From: RPQJ01 sp963731105
Lineage (GTDB): Bacteria; Pseudomonadota; Gammaproteobacteria; Steroidobacterales; Steroidobacteraceae
Direction of reading: 5' to 3'
NCBI GenBank assembly: GCA_963731105.1
Contig: CAVSUM010000005.1
Coordinates: forward strand, 1-64,000
DNA length: 64,000 nucleotides
A program made the position numbers and the translations under genes. The first letter of the stretch is position 1; each line of letters opens with the position of its first letter. This document shows, in pieces, positions 34,923 to 45,292 of this stretch. The notes beneath the pieces were generated by a model that did not search any database, was not told the DNA's origin, and saw nothing but the letters and a program-made list of their open reading frames with translations.

Positions 34923-37307
34923 ATGAGCTTCTTCACCAACCTGCGGGCCGAGCGACTCATCGCCGACATCAAGGCGGTGGGCGACGCCGACGACCCGGCG
35001 GCGCGCAGGTCGTTCGACAAGCTGGTGAAACTCGGCCCGCCCGCGATCCCGCGGATCATCGACGCCCTCGCCAATGCCGACAAGACCGAGACGGCGGGCT
35101 TTGTCGGCGTGCTGGCGGGCCTGCTCGACAACAAGACCCTGCCGCTGGTCGTGGCGGGGCTCGGGGAAGGCAACCAGCGCACGGTCGCGGCCCTGACCTG
35201 GGCGCTGTCGAGCGGCCGCGGCTACAGCCCGCAGCTGCTGCTCGGCATGCTCGACGACCCGGCGCTGCCCAAGGGGCCGCTGGTCAGCGCGATCGCGGCG
35301 CAAAAGAACCGGCTCGGCGCGCGGGACGTGCTGAAGCACGCCTACAGCCAGGAGCCGGCCGAGAAGGCCGCCCTGTTCCGCGTCGTGGCCGATATCGCCG
35401 ACGAGAGCCTGGTGCCGGAGCTGCTGAGCCGGCTCGAGGGCAAGGACCCGATCGCGCGCACCCACATCATCAACATCCTGGCGCGCTTCAGCCGGCCGGA
35501 CGTCGCCGAGGCACTGCAGGCGCAGCTCAAGGACACCAACAAGTTCATCCGCCAGGCGGTGCTCACCGCGCTGGCACGGCTCGGCGGCCACGCCGATCCG
35601 GCGCTGCTCTGCGAGGTGCTGCGCGACCCGGACGTCGAGACTCAGCAGAAGGCGATCGACGCAGTGGTCCGCGCCAACCATCCCGACACGATGCAGCACC
35701 TGGTGCGAGTGCTGCGCGACGAGAACGAGGGTGCTCGCCGCGCCGCCGTCGAGGTGCTGAACGAGATCGGCACTGCGCAGCACGTCAAGTTCCTGCTGCA
35801 ATCGATCAAGGACGACGACTGGTGGGTGCGCAGCCGTGCCGCCGACGCGCTGGCCAAGATCGGCGGGCCGCGCGTCATCGAGGCCGCGCTCGAACTGATC
35901 CGCGACCAGGACGAGGACGTGCGCCGCGCTGCGATCGAGATCCTCAACCAGACCAAGGACGAGCGCGCCGTCGCCTTCCTGATCGAGGCTACGCGCGACT
36001 CCGACTGGTGGGTGCGCGAGCGCGCCGTCGACGCGCTCGCCGAGATCGGCAGCCGGCGCGCCCTGCCCGCCCTGCTCGACATGCTGGAGGCGGGCGACGA
36101 GCGCTCGCTGCCCACCGTGCTGCGCGCGATCGGCAAGCTCGGCGACTCGACGCACGTCACGCGCCTGCTGCCGCTGCTCGAGCACGCCCGCAAGGAGGTG
36201 CGTCTCGAGGCGATCACCGCCCTGACCCGCCTGGTCGACGACCGCACCCTGGACGCCGTGCGCGCGCGTCTCGAGTCGCTCGGCGGGACCGGTGCCGACC
36301 CGACCGTGAACCACGCGGCCTTGCGGGCTGTCGGCGACCTCGACAGCCGCTTCTCGAGCGGCGCCGTGGCGGTCCGCGACGAGCTGGTGCGCCACGCCGA
36401 GCCGTCGCGTACGCTGCTGGTAGAGCGCGCCGACATCGAGGGCATGATGCGCCAGTCGCGCGAACAGGCGCGGCTCGACGTCTCGACACTCAAGGTGGGC
36501 GACGTGCTCGAGGGTCGCTACAAGTTCGTGCAGAAGATCGGCAAGGGCGCCTTCGGCACCGTGCTCCTGATGGAGGACACGGTGGTGGACGAGCGCCTGG
36601 TGCTCAAGTTCCTCAATCCCAACGTCTCCCAGGACGAGGAGATGATGAAGCGGTTCGTGCACGAGCTGCGCTATTCGCGCAAGATCACGCACCACAACGT
36701 CATCCGCATCTACGACTTCCTGTACATCCGCGGCAACTACGCGATCTCGATGGAGTACTTCCCGTCGCACACGCTCGGCAACGAGGTGAACGAGAAGCCA
36801 CTGCCGCTCGCGAAGGCCGTGCGTTTCGCGACCGACATCGCCACCGGCATGTCCGTGGCGCACCAGTCGGGCATCATCCACCGCGACCTGAAGCCCGCCA
36901 ACGTGCTGATCGACGAGACCGGGCTGGTGAAGATCGTGGACTTCGGCGTGGCGGCTGCGCAGCACCAGGGCGACACGCAGCTCACCAAGACGGGCTACGT
37001 GATCGGCTCGCCGAAGTACATGGCGCCGGAGCAGATCCTCGGCAAGAAGGTGGACGAGCGCGCCGACATCTACAGCCTCGGCGTGATCCTCTACGAGATG
37101 CTCACCGGCGAACCGCCCTACCACCGCGGCGACCACATGGCCGTGATGTACCAGCACGTGCAGGGCAAGGCGAAGCCGCCGATCGACGTCAACGCCGCGA
37201 TCCCGCCTGGCCTCTCGGAGATCGTCATGAAGGCCATGTCGGTCGACAAGGCACGCCGCTTCCAGAGCATGGACGAGCTGCGCTCCGCACTCGAGAAGTA
37301 CCTCTGA
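34923..37307 (+). CDS. HEAT-repeat / Ser-Thr protein kinase fusion
   Basis: A 794-residue protein of two parts. Residues 1 to about 470 form HEAT/PBS-lyase-like repeats (for example VRSRAADALAKIGGPRVIEA and VRRAAIEILNQTKDERAVAF). From about 530 a Hanks-type kinase follows. The glycine loop is KIGKGAFGTVLL, the ATP Lys is in RLVLKFLNPN, the catalytic loop IIHRDLKPANVL is near 652, DFG is near 672, and APE is in SPKYMAPEQIL near 699. No membrane helix is seen, so it is cytosolic. It lies 7 bp upstream of two PilT-like genes, so a role in controlling pilus retraction or twitching is a reasonable inference. HEAT repeats probably bind a protein partner. Confidence 0.92.
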   Translation: MSFFTNLRAERLIADIKAVGDADDPAARRSFDKLVKLGPPAIPRIIDALANADKTETAGFVGVLAGLLDNKTLPLVVAGLGEGNQRTVAALTWALSSGRGYSPQLLLGMLDDPALPKGPLVSAIAAQKNRLGARDVLKHAYSQEPAEKAALFRVVADIADESLVPELLSRLEGKDPIARTHIINILARFSRPDVAEALQAQLKDTNKFIRQAVLTALARLGGHADPALLCEVLRDPDVETQQKAIDAVVRANHPDTMQHLVRVLRDENEGARRAAVEVLNEIGTAQHVKFLLQSIKDDDWWVRSRAADALAKIGGPRVIEAALELIRDQDEDVRRAAIEILNQTKDERAVAFLIEATRDSDWWVRERAVDALAEIGSRRALPALLDMLEAGDERSLPTVLRAIGKLGDSTHVTRLLPLLEHARKEVRLEAITALTRLVDDRTLDAVRARLESLGGTGADPTVNHAALRAVGDLDSRFSSGAVAVRDELVRHAEPSRTLLVERADIEGMMRQSREQARLDVSTLKVGDVLEGRYKFVQKIGKGAFGTVLLMEDTVVDERLVLKFLNPNVSQDEEMMKRFVHELRYSRKITHHNVIRIYDFLYIRGNYAISMEYFPSHTLGNEVNEKPLPLAKAVRFATDIATGMSVAHQSGIIHRDLKPANVLIDETGLVKIVDFGVAAAQHQGDTQLTKTGYVIGSPKYMAPEQILGKKVDERADIYSLGVILYEMLTGEPPYHRGDHMAVMYQHVQGKAKPPIDVNAAIPPGLSEIVMKAMSVDKARRFQSMDELRSALEKYL

Positions 37308-37314
37308 GGTCGCC

Positions 37315-38419
37315 ATGGCACGCATCGACGCCTTCCTGAAGCTCGGCGCCGCACAAGGCTGCTCCGACGTGCACCTCGCCGTGGGCGTGCCGCCCATGCT
37401 GCGCATGAACGGCGACCTGCTGCCGATCAAGTTCCGCAACCTGGGCGACGCCGAGCTCGAGAGCTACGTCACCGAGATCCTGAGTCCCGGGCAGCAGGAG
37501 CAGTTCCACAAGGGCCACGACATCGACTTCTCGTACGTCGCCGAGAACGGCGCACGCTTCCGCGTCAACCTGTTCCGCAAGGACACCGGCGTGGGCGCGG
37601 TGTTCCGCACCATCCCGACCGACGTGCCGACGCTGGAGTCGCTCAGCCTGCCGCCGATCGTGCGCAGGTTCTGCGACTACCACCAGGGCATGGTGCTGGT
37701 CACCGGCTCGACCGGCACCGGCAAGTCCACCACGCTCGCCGCGATGATCGACCACCTGAACCGCACGCGGCGGCTCAACATCATCAGCCTCGAGGACCCG
37801 ATCGAGTTCGTGCACCGCAGCAAGCAAGTCGCAGGTGATCCAGCGCGAGCTGCACACCCACCTGCCCTCGTTCGCCGAAGGGGTGCGCGCCGCAATGCGC
37901 GAGGACCCGGACGTGATCCTGGTCGGCGAACTGCGTGATGCCGACACGGTGCGCTGGGCCATGACCGCCGCCGAAACCGGCCACCTCGTGCTCGGCACGC
38001 TGCACACCACGAGCGCCGTGAAGACCATCGACCGAATGGTGGACGCGCTGCCCGCCGAGGAACGCGAGCAGACCAAGAGCTTCCTGTCGCAGAGCCTGAT
38101 CGGCGTCGTGACGCAGGTGCTGGTGCGCACCCCGGACCTGCGCGGCCGCCGCGCAGTGTGCGAGGTAATGGTCATGAACCGTGCCATCGGCAAGCTGATC
38201 ATGACCGACCAGACGCACATGCTCCCGAGCCAGCTGCAGACCGGCAAGGACGCGGACATGCAGACGCTGGACCAGGCGCTGCTGGCCGCGATCGCAGCCA
38301 GGGAGGTCGACCCGGAGGACGCCTTCAACTACGCGGTGGACAAGCGGCCGTTCACTCGCTTCGTGCCCGACGGCACCGCCATCCTCAAGGCCGATGTCAC
38401 GCAGGGGCTGGGGCAATGA
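37315..38419 (+). CDS. PilT-like type IV pilus retraction ATPase, first paralogue, one frameshift
   Basis: The first frame gives GAAQGCSDVHLAVGVPPMLR, then Walker A VTGSTGTGKSTTLAAMIDHL and the ASP box LEDPIEFVHRSK. After one extra A in CAAG at about 37826 the frame continues SQVIQRELHTHLPSFAEGVR, Walker B AMREDPDVILVGELRDADTV and the His box GHLVLGTLHTTSAVKTIDR. Corrected length is 367 residues. It is a hexameric ATPase of the secretion superfamily. It differs from classical PilT at the C-terminus, where AIRNLIRE is replaced by AIGKLIMTD. The ATG of the next gene overlaps its stop. Confidence 0.88.
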
Positions 38420-39529
38420 GCACCGAGGGCAGCCAGATCGCCGCCGCGGAGACCGTGCAGTACGTGCCACGGCGCATCGACGCGTACCTCACGGACGTGC
38501 TGGCGAAGAGCGGCTCGGACCTGCACTTCGTCGCGGGCGACCCGCCGCGCATCCGCGTCTACGGCGACCTGCAGACGCTGCGCGACGAGCCGTTGACCCA
38601 GGACGAGGTTCGCGAGTCGCTCACCGAGATCATGTCCCGCCAGGCGCTGGCAAGGCTCGAGGAGAAGGACGGCGCCGATTTCGCGTACCACATCCCGGGC
38701 GTGTCGCGCTTCCGCGTCAACGTGTTCCGCCACATCGGCGGCCTCGGCGGCGTGTTCCGCGCCATCCCCTCGAAGGCGCTGACGCTCGACCAGCTGAACA
38801 TGCCTGACTCGGTGCGCAGCCTGTGCCGCGCCAACAACGGCTTGATCCTGGTCACCGGCAAGACCGGCTCCGGCAAGTCCACCACCCTCGCAGCGATGAT
38901 CGACGACATCAACATGCGGGTGAAGGGCCACATCCTCACCATCGAGGATCCGATCGAGTTCGTGCACCCGCGGCGCAACTGCCTGGTCAGCCAGCGCGAG
39001 GTGGGCATCCACAGCCCCGGCTTTGCCGAGGCGCTGCACTCGGCCCTGCGCGAGGACCCGGATGTGGTGCTGGTCGGCGAGTTGCGCGACCTGGAGACCA
39101 TGAGCATCGCGGTCACCGCGGCCGAGATGGGCATCCTGGTGATGGGCACGCTGCACACCAACGGTGCCGCCGCCACGGTCGACCGCATCGTCAATGCATT
39201 CCCGGCCGACAAGCAGTCGCACGTGCGCACGATGCTGTCGACCTCGCTGCGCGGCGTGATCTCGCAGCAGTTGATCCAGCGTGCCGACAAGCGTGGTCGG
39301 GTCGCGGCGCTCGAGATCCTGGTGAACACGCCCGCGGTGTCGAACCTGATTCGCCAGGGCAAGCTCGACCAGCTCGAGAACACCATGCAGAGCGGCGCAC
39401 AGTTCGGCATGCGGATCATGGACTCGGCGATCCAGGAACTCCTCGACAAGGGAGTCATCACCGGGCAGCTCGGCCTACGAGAAGTGCAACAACAAGCAGC
39501 GCTTCGAGCAGCTGAAGGACATGGGCTGA
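38416..39529 (+). CDS. PilT-like type IV pilus retraction ATPase, second paralogue, frameshift at the end
   Basis: A second PilT/PilU ATPase, closer to classical PilT. Features are KSGSDLHFVAGDPPRIRVYG, Walker A VTGKTGSGKSTTLAAMIDDI, ASP box IEDPIEFVHP, SQREVGIHSPGFAEALHSAL, Walker B EDPDVVLVGELRDLETM and His box MGTLHTNGAAATVDRIVNAF, then PAVSNLIRQGKLDQLENTMQ. An extra base near 39466 shifts the end; the corrected tail reads SAYEKCNNKQRFEQLKDMG, a PilT/PilU-like C-terminus. Corrected length is 370 residues. With the kinase and first paralogue it forms one operon. Confidence 0.9.
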
Positions 39530-39617
39530 GGCCCCGCCGCCCGCCGCGGCGCAGCGTCCGCGGGGCAGCCGCGCCCGGCATGGCATAATTGCCCGCCCTG
39601 CCCGACGCACCCGCCCC

Positions 39618-41702
39618 ATGAGCCCGACTCCCCGCCGCACGATCCTCGTCACGAGCGCGCTGCCGTACGCGAACGGCTCCCTGCACCTCGGCCACATGGT
39701 CGAGACCGTGCAGACCGATATCTGGGTGCGCTTCCAGCGCCTGCGCGGCCACGACTGCGTCTACGTCTGCGCCAGCGATGCGCACGGCACGCCGATCATG
39801 CTCAAGGCGCGCCAGGAAGGCATCACGCCCGAGGCCCTGGTCGAGCGCTACGGCGCCGAGCAGCGGCGCGACTATGCCGATTTCGACATCTCGCTCGACA
39901 ACTTCCACACCACGCACTCGCCCGAGAATCGCGAGGTGACGGAGGGCATCTACCGGCGGCTGGTCGACGGCGGCCACATCCGCCGCGAGACCATCCGCCA
40001 GGCCTACGACGAGCAGGCGCAGATGTTCCTGCCCGACCGCTACGTGCGCGGCACCTGCCCGCGTTGCGGCACGGCCGACCAGTACGGCGACAGCTGCGAA
40101 TCGTGCGGCGCAACCTACACGCCCGCGGACCTCGTCAATCCGGTGTCGGTGGTGAGCGGCACGCCGCCCGTGACGCGCGACTCCGAGCACCTGTTCTTCA
40201 AGCTCGGCGACTTCGAGCCGATGCTGCGCGAGTGGACCGGCGCTGGCCGCCTGCAACCCGCGGTCGCGGCCAAGCTCGACGAGTGGTTCAGCGCCGGGCT
40301 GCGCGACTGGGACATCTCGCGCGACGCGCCCTATTTCGGCTTCGAGATCCCCGGCGAGACGGGCAAGTTCTTCTACGTCTGGCTCGACGCGCCGATCGGC
40401 TACCTCGGCAGCCTGCTGCAGTATTGCCGGCGCGAGGGCCGCGACTTCGACACCTACTGGCAACCCGGCAGCGACGCCGAGGTCTACCACTTCATCGGCA
40501 AGGACATCGTCTACTTCCACACCCTGTTCTGGCCGGCCGTGCTGCACGGCGCGGGCTACCGCCCGCCCACCAACGTGTTCGTGCACGGCTTCCTGACCGT
40601 GAACGGCCAGAAGATGTCGAAGTCGCGCGGCACGTACATCACCGCGCGCACCTGGCTCGACCACCTGCCGGCGGAGTACCTGCGGTATTTCTACGCGTCG
40701 CGACTCGGGCCCGGCGTCGACGACCTCGACCTGAGCCTCGACGACTTCGCGAGCAAGGTGAATTCCGACCTGGTCGGCAAGCTCGTCAACATCGCGAGCC
40801 GCTGCGCCGGTTTCATTGCCCGTGCGCCGGGCGGCCGGCTCGCCGACGCGCTGCCGGAGCCGGAGCTGCAGGCGTCGTTCGTCGCCGCCGCCGGGAGCAT
40901 CGCCGAGGCCTACGAGGCCCGCGACTTCGCGCGCGTCGTGCGCGAGGTGATGCTGCTCGCCGACCGCGCCAACCTGTACATCGACCAGCGCAAGCCCTGG
41001 CTGATGGCCAAGGATCCGGCCCGTGCCGCCGAGGTGCAGGCGGTGTGCACGCAGGGCATCAACCTGTTCCGCCTGCTCGTGCTCTACCTCAAGCCGATCG
41101 TGCCGCGACTCGCGGCCGGCGCGGAGCGCTTCCTGGACCTGCCGGAACAAGGGTGGACCGACGTGGCGCAACCATTGCTGGGTCGTGCCATCGGCCCGTA
41201 CCTGCCGCTCGCCACGCGCGTGGACCCTGCCGCGACCAAGGCATTGCTCGGCGCTGCTGCGGAAGGACTCAAGCCGACCGGCACGCCCACGGCGGCAGCG
41301 GCACCGGCCGCGGCCGCGGCGAAGGGTGCGGCCCCGAAGGCCGACCGCGACTGCGGCAAGCAGTGAACAACCCCCGGGCCAATCACGATCGACGACTTCG
41401 CGAGAGTCGACCTGCGCATCGCACGCATCGTCGAGGCGGCGCCGGTCGAGGGCGCCGACAAGCTGTTGCGCCTCGTGGTGGATCTCGGCACCGAGCGCCG
41501 TACCGTGTTCGCCGGCATCCGCCAGGCGTACCAGCCCGAGCAGCTCGTGGGCCGACTCACCGTGGTGGTCGCCAACCTGGCGCCGCGCAAAATGCGCTTC
41601 GGCACGTCCGAGGGCATGGTGCTCGCCGCGGGCCCGGGCGGAGCCGACATCTTCCTGCTCGCACCCGACACCGGCGCGGCACCCGGCATGAAAGTGAAAT
41701 AG
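39618..41702 (+). CDS. metG: Methionyl-tRNA synthetase, in-frame stop before the tRNA-binding domain
   Basis: The catalytic part is intact: VTSALPYANGSLHLGHMVET (HIGH region), zinc knuckles CPRCGTADQYGDSCESCGAT, and NGQKMSKSRGTYI (KMSKS). An Ala/Pro-rich linker ends at a TGA at 41364-41366 after residue 582. In the same frame, with no intervening stop, follow TIDDFARVDLRIARIVEAAP and the rest of an EMAP/Trbp111-like tRNA-binding domain to TAG at 41700-41702. No ATG, GTG or TTG lies between the TGA and the domain start. So it is either a base error turning a sense codon into TGA, or a real truncation that leaves the domain untranslated. Full length would be 694 residues. Confidence 0.9.
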
Positions 41703-41710
41703 CCTCTCGC

Positions 41711-41745
41711 CTATCCGCTATCCGCTATCCGCTATCCGCTATCCG
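41711..41745 (+). repeat. Tandem heptad array, 5 x CTATCCG
   Basis: Five perfect head-to-tail copies of CTATCCG fill the gap between the metG tRNA-binding region and rnfA, ending two bases before the rnfA ATG. The array occupies the place where a ribosome binding site would be expected, and none is visible. Such heptads are prone to slippage, so the copy number may vary between strains. Confidence 0.9.
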
Positions 41746-41747
41746 CC

Positions 41748-42329
41748 ATGTCGGACCTGCTCCTGCTGGCACTCGGCGCGAGCCTCGTCAACAACTTCGT
41801 GCTGACGCAGTTTCTCGGGCTGTGTCCGTTCGTGGGGGTGAGCCGGCGGTTCGAGGCAGCCGCCGGCATGGCGCTCGCCACCCTGTTCGTGCTCACGCTC
41901 GCGTCGGGCGCGAGCTACGCGGCATGGCACTGGCTGCTCGAGCCGCTGGGCCTCGGCTACCTGCGCACGCTGGTATTCATCCTGCTGATCGCCGCGGTGG
42001 TGCAGGCAACCGAGATGCTGGTGCGCGCCTCGAGCCCGCTGCTGCACGAACTGCTCGGCGTGTTCCTGCCACTGATCACCACCAATTGCGCGGTGCTGGG
42101 GGTTGCGCTGCTCAACCTCGAGCGCCAGCACGGCTTCGTCGAGTCGCTGGTGTACGGTGCCGCTGCTGGCGCCGGGTTCGGCCTCGCACTGCTTGCGTTC
42201 GCCGGGCTGCGCGAGCGCCTCGAGACCGCCGATGCACCGGCCGCATTCCGCGGCACGCCACTGGCGCTGGTCACCGCGGGACTGATGGCGCTGGCATTCA
42301 TGGGTTTCGGCGGACTCGTCGCACGATGA
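41748..42329 (+). CDS. rnfA: Rnf/Rsx electron transport complex subunit A
   Basis: A 193-residue inner-membrane subunit with six helices. LVNNFVLTQFLGLCPFVGVS and VFLPLITTNCAVLGVALLNL hold the conserved Cys residues that bind a 2Fe-2S cluster with RnfE. The Rnf complex couples ferredoxin/NADH electron transfer to ion transport, or in E. coli-like systems keeps SoxR reduced. It heads a rnfABCDGE-nth operon; the rnfB start overlaps its stop by four bases. Confidence 0.94.
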   Translation: MSDLLLLALGASLVNNFVLTQFLGLCPFVGVSRRFEAAAGMALATLFVLTLASGASYAAWHWLLEPLGLGYLRTLVFILLIAAVVQATEMLVRASSPLLHELLGVFLPLITTNCAVLGVALLNLERQHGFVESLVYGAAAGAGFGLALLAFAGLRERLETADAPAAFRGTPLALVTAGLMALAFMGFGGLVAR

Positions 42330-42874
42330 GCGACGGCACTTTGCTGCCGGCGCTCGGCCTGGCGGCAGGACTCGCCACGCTGCTTGGTGCGGCGCTCGGC
42401 CTCGTCGCCTCGCGGCTGCGCACCGACGCCGATTCCCTCGTCGAACGCATCGATGCGCTGTTGCCGCAGACCCAATGTGCCCAGTGCCGCTATCCGGGCT
42501 GCCGGCCATATGCGGCAGCGATCGCCAGCGGCGAAGCGGATATCGATCGCTGCCCGCCGGGTGGCGAGACGACCGTGCGGGCGCTGGCGGAGCTGCTCGG
42601 CCGCGCGCCGCGGCCGGTGGATCCGCAGTACGGGCCCACCAAGCCGCCCCTCGTCGCGCGAATCGACGAAGATCGCTGTATCGGCTGTGCGCTGTGCCTG
42701 CCGGCCTGCCCGGTGGACGCGATCGTCGGCGCGCCGCGCTTCATGCACACGGTGATCGAGTCGCAGTGCACCGGATGCGAACTGTGCCTGCCGCCCTGCC
42801 CTGTCGACTGCATCACGATGCTTCCGCCCGCAGCAGTTGCGCCTGCGGGCCCTGCGGCCACGGCGGCCGCATGA
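42326..42874 (+). CDS. rnfB: Rnf complex subunit B, Fe-S protein
   Basis: A 182-residue protein. A membrane anchor (LGLAAGLATLLGAALGLVAS) is followed by a 4Fe-4S domain with CAQCRYPGCRPYAAAI and DIDRCPPGG. Two ferredoxin-type sites come next, CIGCALCLPACPVDAI and CTGCELCLPPCPVDCI, with all eight Cys present. RnfB takes electrons on the cytosolic side and hands them to other Rnf subunits. It overlaps both neighbours by four bases. Confidence 0.93.
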   Translation: MSDGTLLPALGLAAGLATLLGAALGLVASRLRTDADSLVERIDALLPQTQCAQCRYPGCRPYAAAIASGEADIDRCPPGGETTVRALAELLGRAPRPVDPQYGPTKPPLVARIDEDRCIGCALCLPACPVDAIVGAPRFMHTVIESQCTGCELCLPPCPVDCITMLPPAAVAPAGPAATAAA

Positions 42875-44326
42875 GCCGCCCTGCAGTCATGCGCGGCGGA
42901 CTGCGGCTCGAGGCCTGCAAGACCCGCCCGTTCGAGCAGCCGTTGCGCGTGCTGCCCGCCCCGGCGGTCGCGATACTCGCGCTCGACCAGGGGTCGGGCG
43001 AAGCAGCCACTCCGCTGGTACGACCGGGCGACACCGTGCGCGTCGGGACGCGTATCGCGGCGGGCGGCGGCGTCGCCGCGGAGCTGCACTCCCCTGTATC
43101 GGGCGCAGTCCGCGAGCTGGCGAGGCTTCCGGTACCCGGTGGCGTGGGCGACTGCATCGTCATCGACGGTGATGACCGCGACGACCGTGAACCCGGGCTC
43201 GGCCCTTGCGACTGGCGCTCGCTCACGGCCGAGACACTGCTCGAGCGCATTGGCGCAGCCGGGATCGCCGGGCTCGGCGGAGCGGCCTTCCCCACTGCCG
43301 CCAAGCTCGCACTGGCACGGTCGGCTGGCGCGGACTGGCTGGTGCTGAACGGCGCCGAGTGCGAGCCATGGATCTGTTGCGACGATGCGCTGATGCGCCA
43401 GCGCGCAATGGACGTGGTGCTCGGCGCGCAGGTCATGCTCGCCGCCTGCGGGGCCGCGCGCTGCACCATCGCCGTCGAGGACGACAAGCCCGAGGCCATC
43501 GCTGCACTCGACGCTGCACTGGCGTGCCGTCCCCGCTGCGGGGGTGGAACTGTTGACGCTGCCGGCCGTGTTCCCGCTCGGCGCAGAAGCACTGCTGATC
43601 GCCGCGGTCACCGGCCGCGAGGTGCCGCGCGGTGGGTTGCCACCCGACATCGGCGTGGTCTGCCAGAACGTGGGCACCGCCGCCGCCGTGGCCGACTGCG
43701 TGCGCGACGGGATGCCACTCGTCAGCCGCATCGTCACGGTGACCGGCAGCGGCGTGCGGCAACCAGCCAATGTCGAGGCCCGCATCGGCACGTCGCTCGC
43801 CACGCTGATTGCCGCCTGCGGCGGCCGCGTGGACGCGCCGGTCAGCTTGATCGCCGGCGGCAGCCTGACCGGTCGCGCGCTTGCAGGCGACGCCGTGCCA
43901 CTGACGAAGGGCCTCAACTGCTTGCTGGTCGCGACCGGGGACGACCTGTCGCAGCGCAGCCCCGAACTGCCCTGCATACGCTGCGGCGACTGCGCTGCCG
44001 CGTGCCCGGTGGGCCTGCTGCCGCAGCAGCTGCACTTGGCGGCGCGAGCCGACGACCGGCCGGGCCAGGATCGCTTCGGGCTCGACGCCTGCATCGAGTG
44101 CGGCTGCTGCGACTACGTGTGCCCGAGCGCGATCCCGCTCACGGCACAGTTTCGCGCGGCGCGCACGCGCCGGCACCTGCACGAGCAGGAGCGACACCGC
44201 GCAGCCGACGCGAAGGCGCGCTTCGAACGGCACCAGCGCCGGCTGGCGGAACAGGCGGAGGCCGAGCGCCGTGCCTTCGACGCGGCGCGCAGCCGCGCCC
44301 GGGGCCAGGACCCGGGAGAGGACTGA
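42871..44326 (+). CDS. rnfC: Rnf complex subunit C, one frameshift
   Basis: A peripheral NADH/FMN-binding subunit. The first frame reads EAATPLVRPGDTVRVGTRIA, a glycine-rich IGAAGIAGLGGAAFPTAAKL (FMN/NADH region) and LVLNGAECEPWICCDDALMR. After an extra base near 43521 it continues VPAAGVELLTLPAVFPLGAE. The ferredoxin sites CIRCGDCAAACPVGLLPQQL and CIECGCCDYVCPSAIPL follow with all Cys present. Corrected length is 484 residues with a coiled, charged C-terminus. It belongs to the rnf operon. Confidence 0.92.
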
Positions 44327-44329
44327 ACC

Positions 44330-45292
44330 TTGCCGCCAGCCTCTCCTGTCACCGCCATACATCGTCGCCGGGTTCACTGTGCCGCGCGTCATGTTCCAGG
44401 TGCTGCTGGCCTTAGCTGCCCGTGCTGGCGGTCCTCGTGTGCCTGCATGGCCCGCGGCCAGTGGTGCTGCTGGCAGTCGCCGCCGTCACGGCGCTGGCAT
44501 GCGAGGCACTTGGCGCTGCGCCTGCGCGGACGAGCTGCGAAGCCCGCGCTGCGCGACGGCAGCGTGCTGGTTACGGCAGCACTGCTGGCGCTGGCAGTGC
44601 CGCCCGGCCTGCCGTGGTGGCTGCTCGCCTTCGGCACCGCCGTCGCCGTGCTGCTGGCCAAGCACGCCTATGGCGGCCTCGGCCAGAATCCATTCAACCC
44701 GGCGATGGTCGGCTATGCCGTGCTGCTGGTGTCGTTCCCACTCGAAATGACGCAATGGCCGGCGCCCGATGCAGGTTGGGATGCGGTCACCGGTGCCACC
44801 GCGCTCGACACCCTGCGCACCGGACTGCGCGAGAGCTACACCATGCAGGAAATCCTGGCCGGGCCGGCGTTCGGCCGCGTCGGTGCCAGCGGCGGGGAAT
44901 GGGTCAACCTCGCGGCGCTGGCCGGCGGCCTGTACCTGCTCGCCCGACGGGTGATTCGCTGGCACATTCCCGTCGCCGTGCTGGCCGGGCTGGCCGTTCC
45001 CGCGGCACTCGCGCACCTGTTCGATCCCGGCGCGCATTCGGGAGCGGCATTCCACCTCGCCTCCGGGGCGGCGATGCTTGGCGCATTCTTCATCGCCACC
45101 GACCCGGTGTCCGCGGCCACCAGCGATCGCGGACGGCTGGTCTATGGCGCCGGCATCGGCCTGCTCACCTGGATCATCCGCAGCTGGGGCGGCTTCCCGG
45201 ACGGCGTGGCGTTCGCCGTGCTGCTGATGAACCTGGCGGTGCCGCTCATCGACCGCTACACCGTGCCGAGGATCCATGGCGAGCCGCGCTGA
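44330..45292 (+). pseudogene. rnfD: Rnf complex subunit D, N-terminal part frameshifted
   Basis: From about 44540 to the TGA the frame is clean and matches RnfD: LPWWLLAFGTAVAVLLAKHA, YGGLGQNPFNPAMVGYAVLL, then DAVTGATALDTLRTGLRESY with the covalent-FMN Thr in GATALD. The first about 70 residues are scattered over three frames: VAGFTVPRVMFQVLLAL (44370-44412), LPVLAVLVCLHGPRPVVLLA and ACEALGAA (44416-44520). At least three indels near 44355, 44413 and 44520 are needed. The start is uncertain. Because the rest of the operon needs RnfD, sequence error is likelier than decay. Confidence 0.8.

Noticed and set aside
33681..37439. A 1252-codon minus-strand frame reading into mrp
   Set aside because: The part beyond 34772 is antisense to the HEAT-kinase and has shadow composition. 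Mrp starts at the ATG at 34772.
37820..37835. Programmed frameshifting in the first PilT-like gene
   Set aside because: There is no slippery heptamer with a downstream structure, and similar lesions occur in unrelated genes all over the window. A base insertion is simpler.
41711..41745. CRISPR or short direct-repeat array
   Set aside because: The units are 7 bp with no spacers. No CRISPR-like repeat/spacer pattern or cas gene is present in the window.
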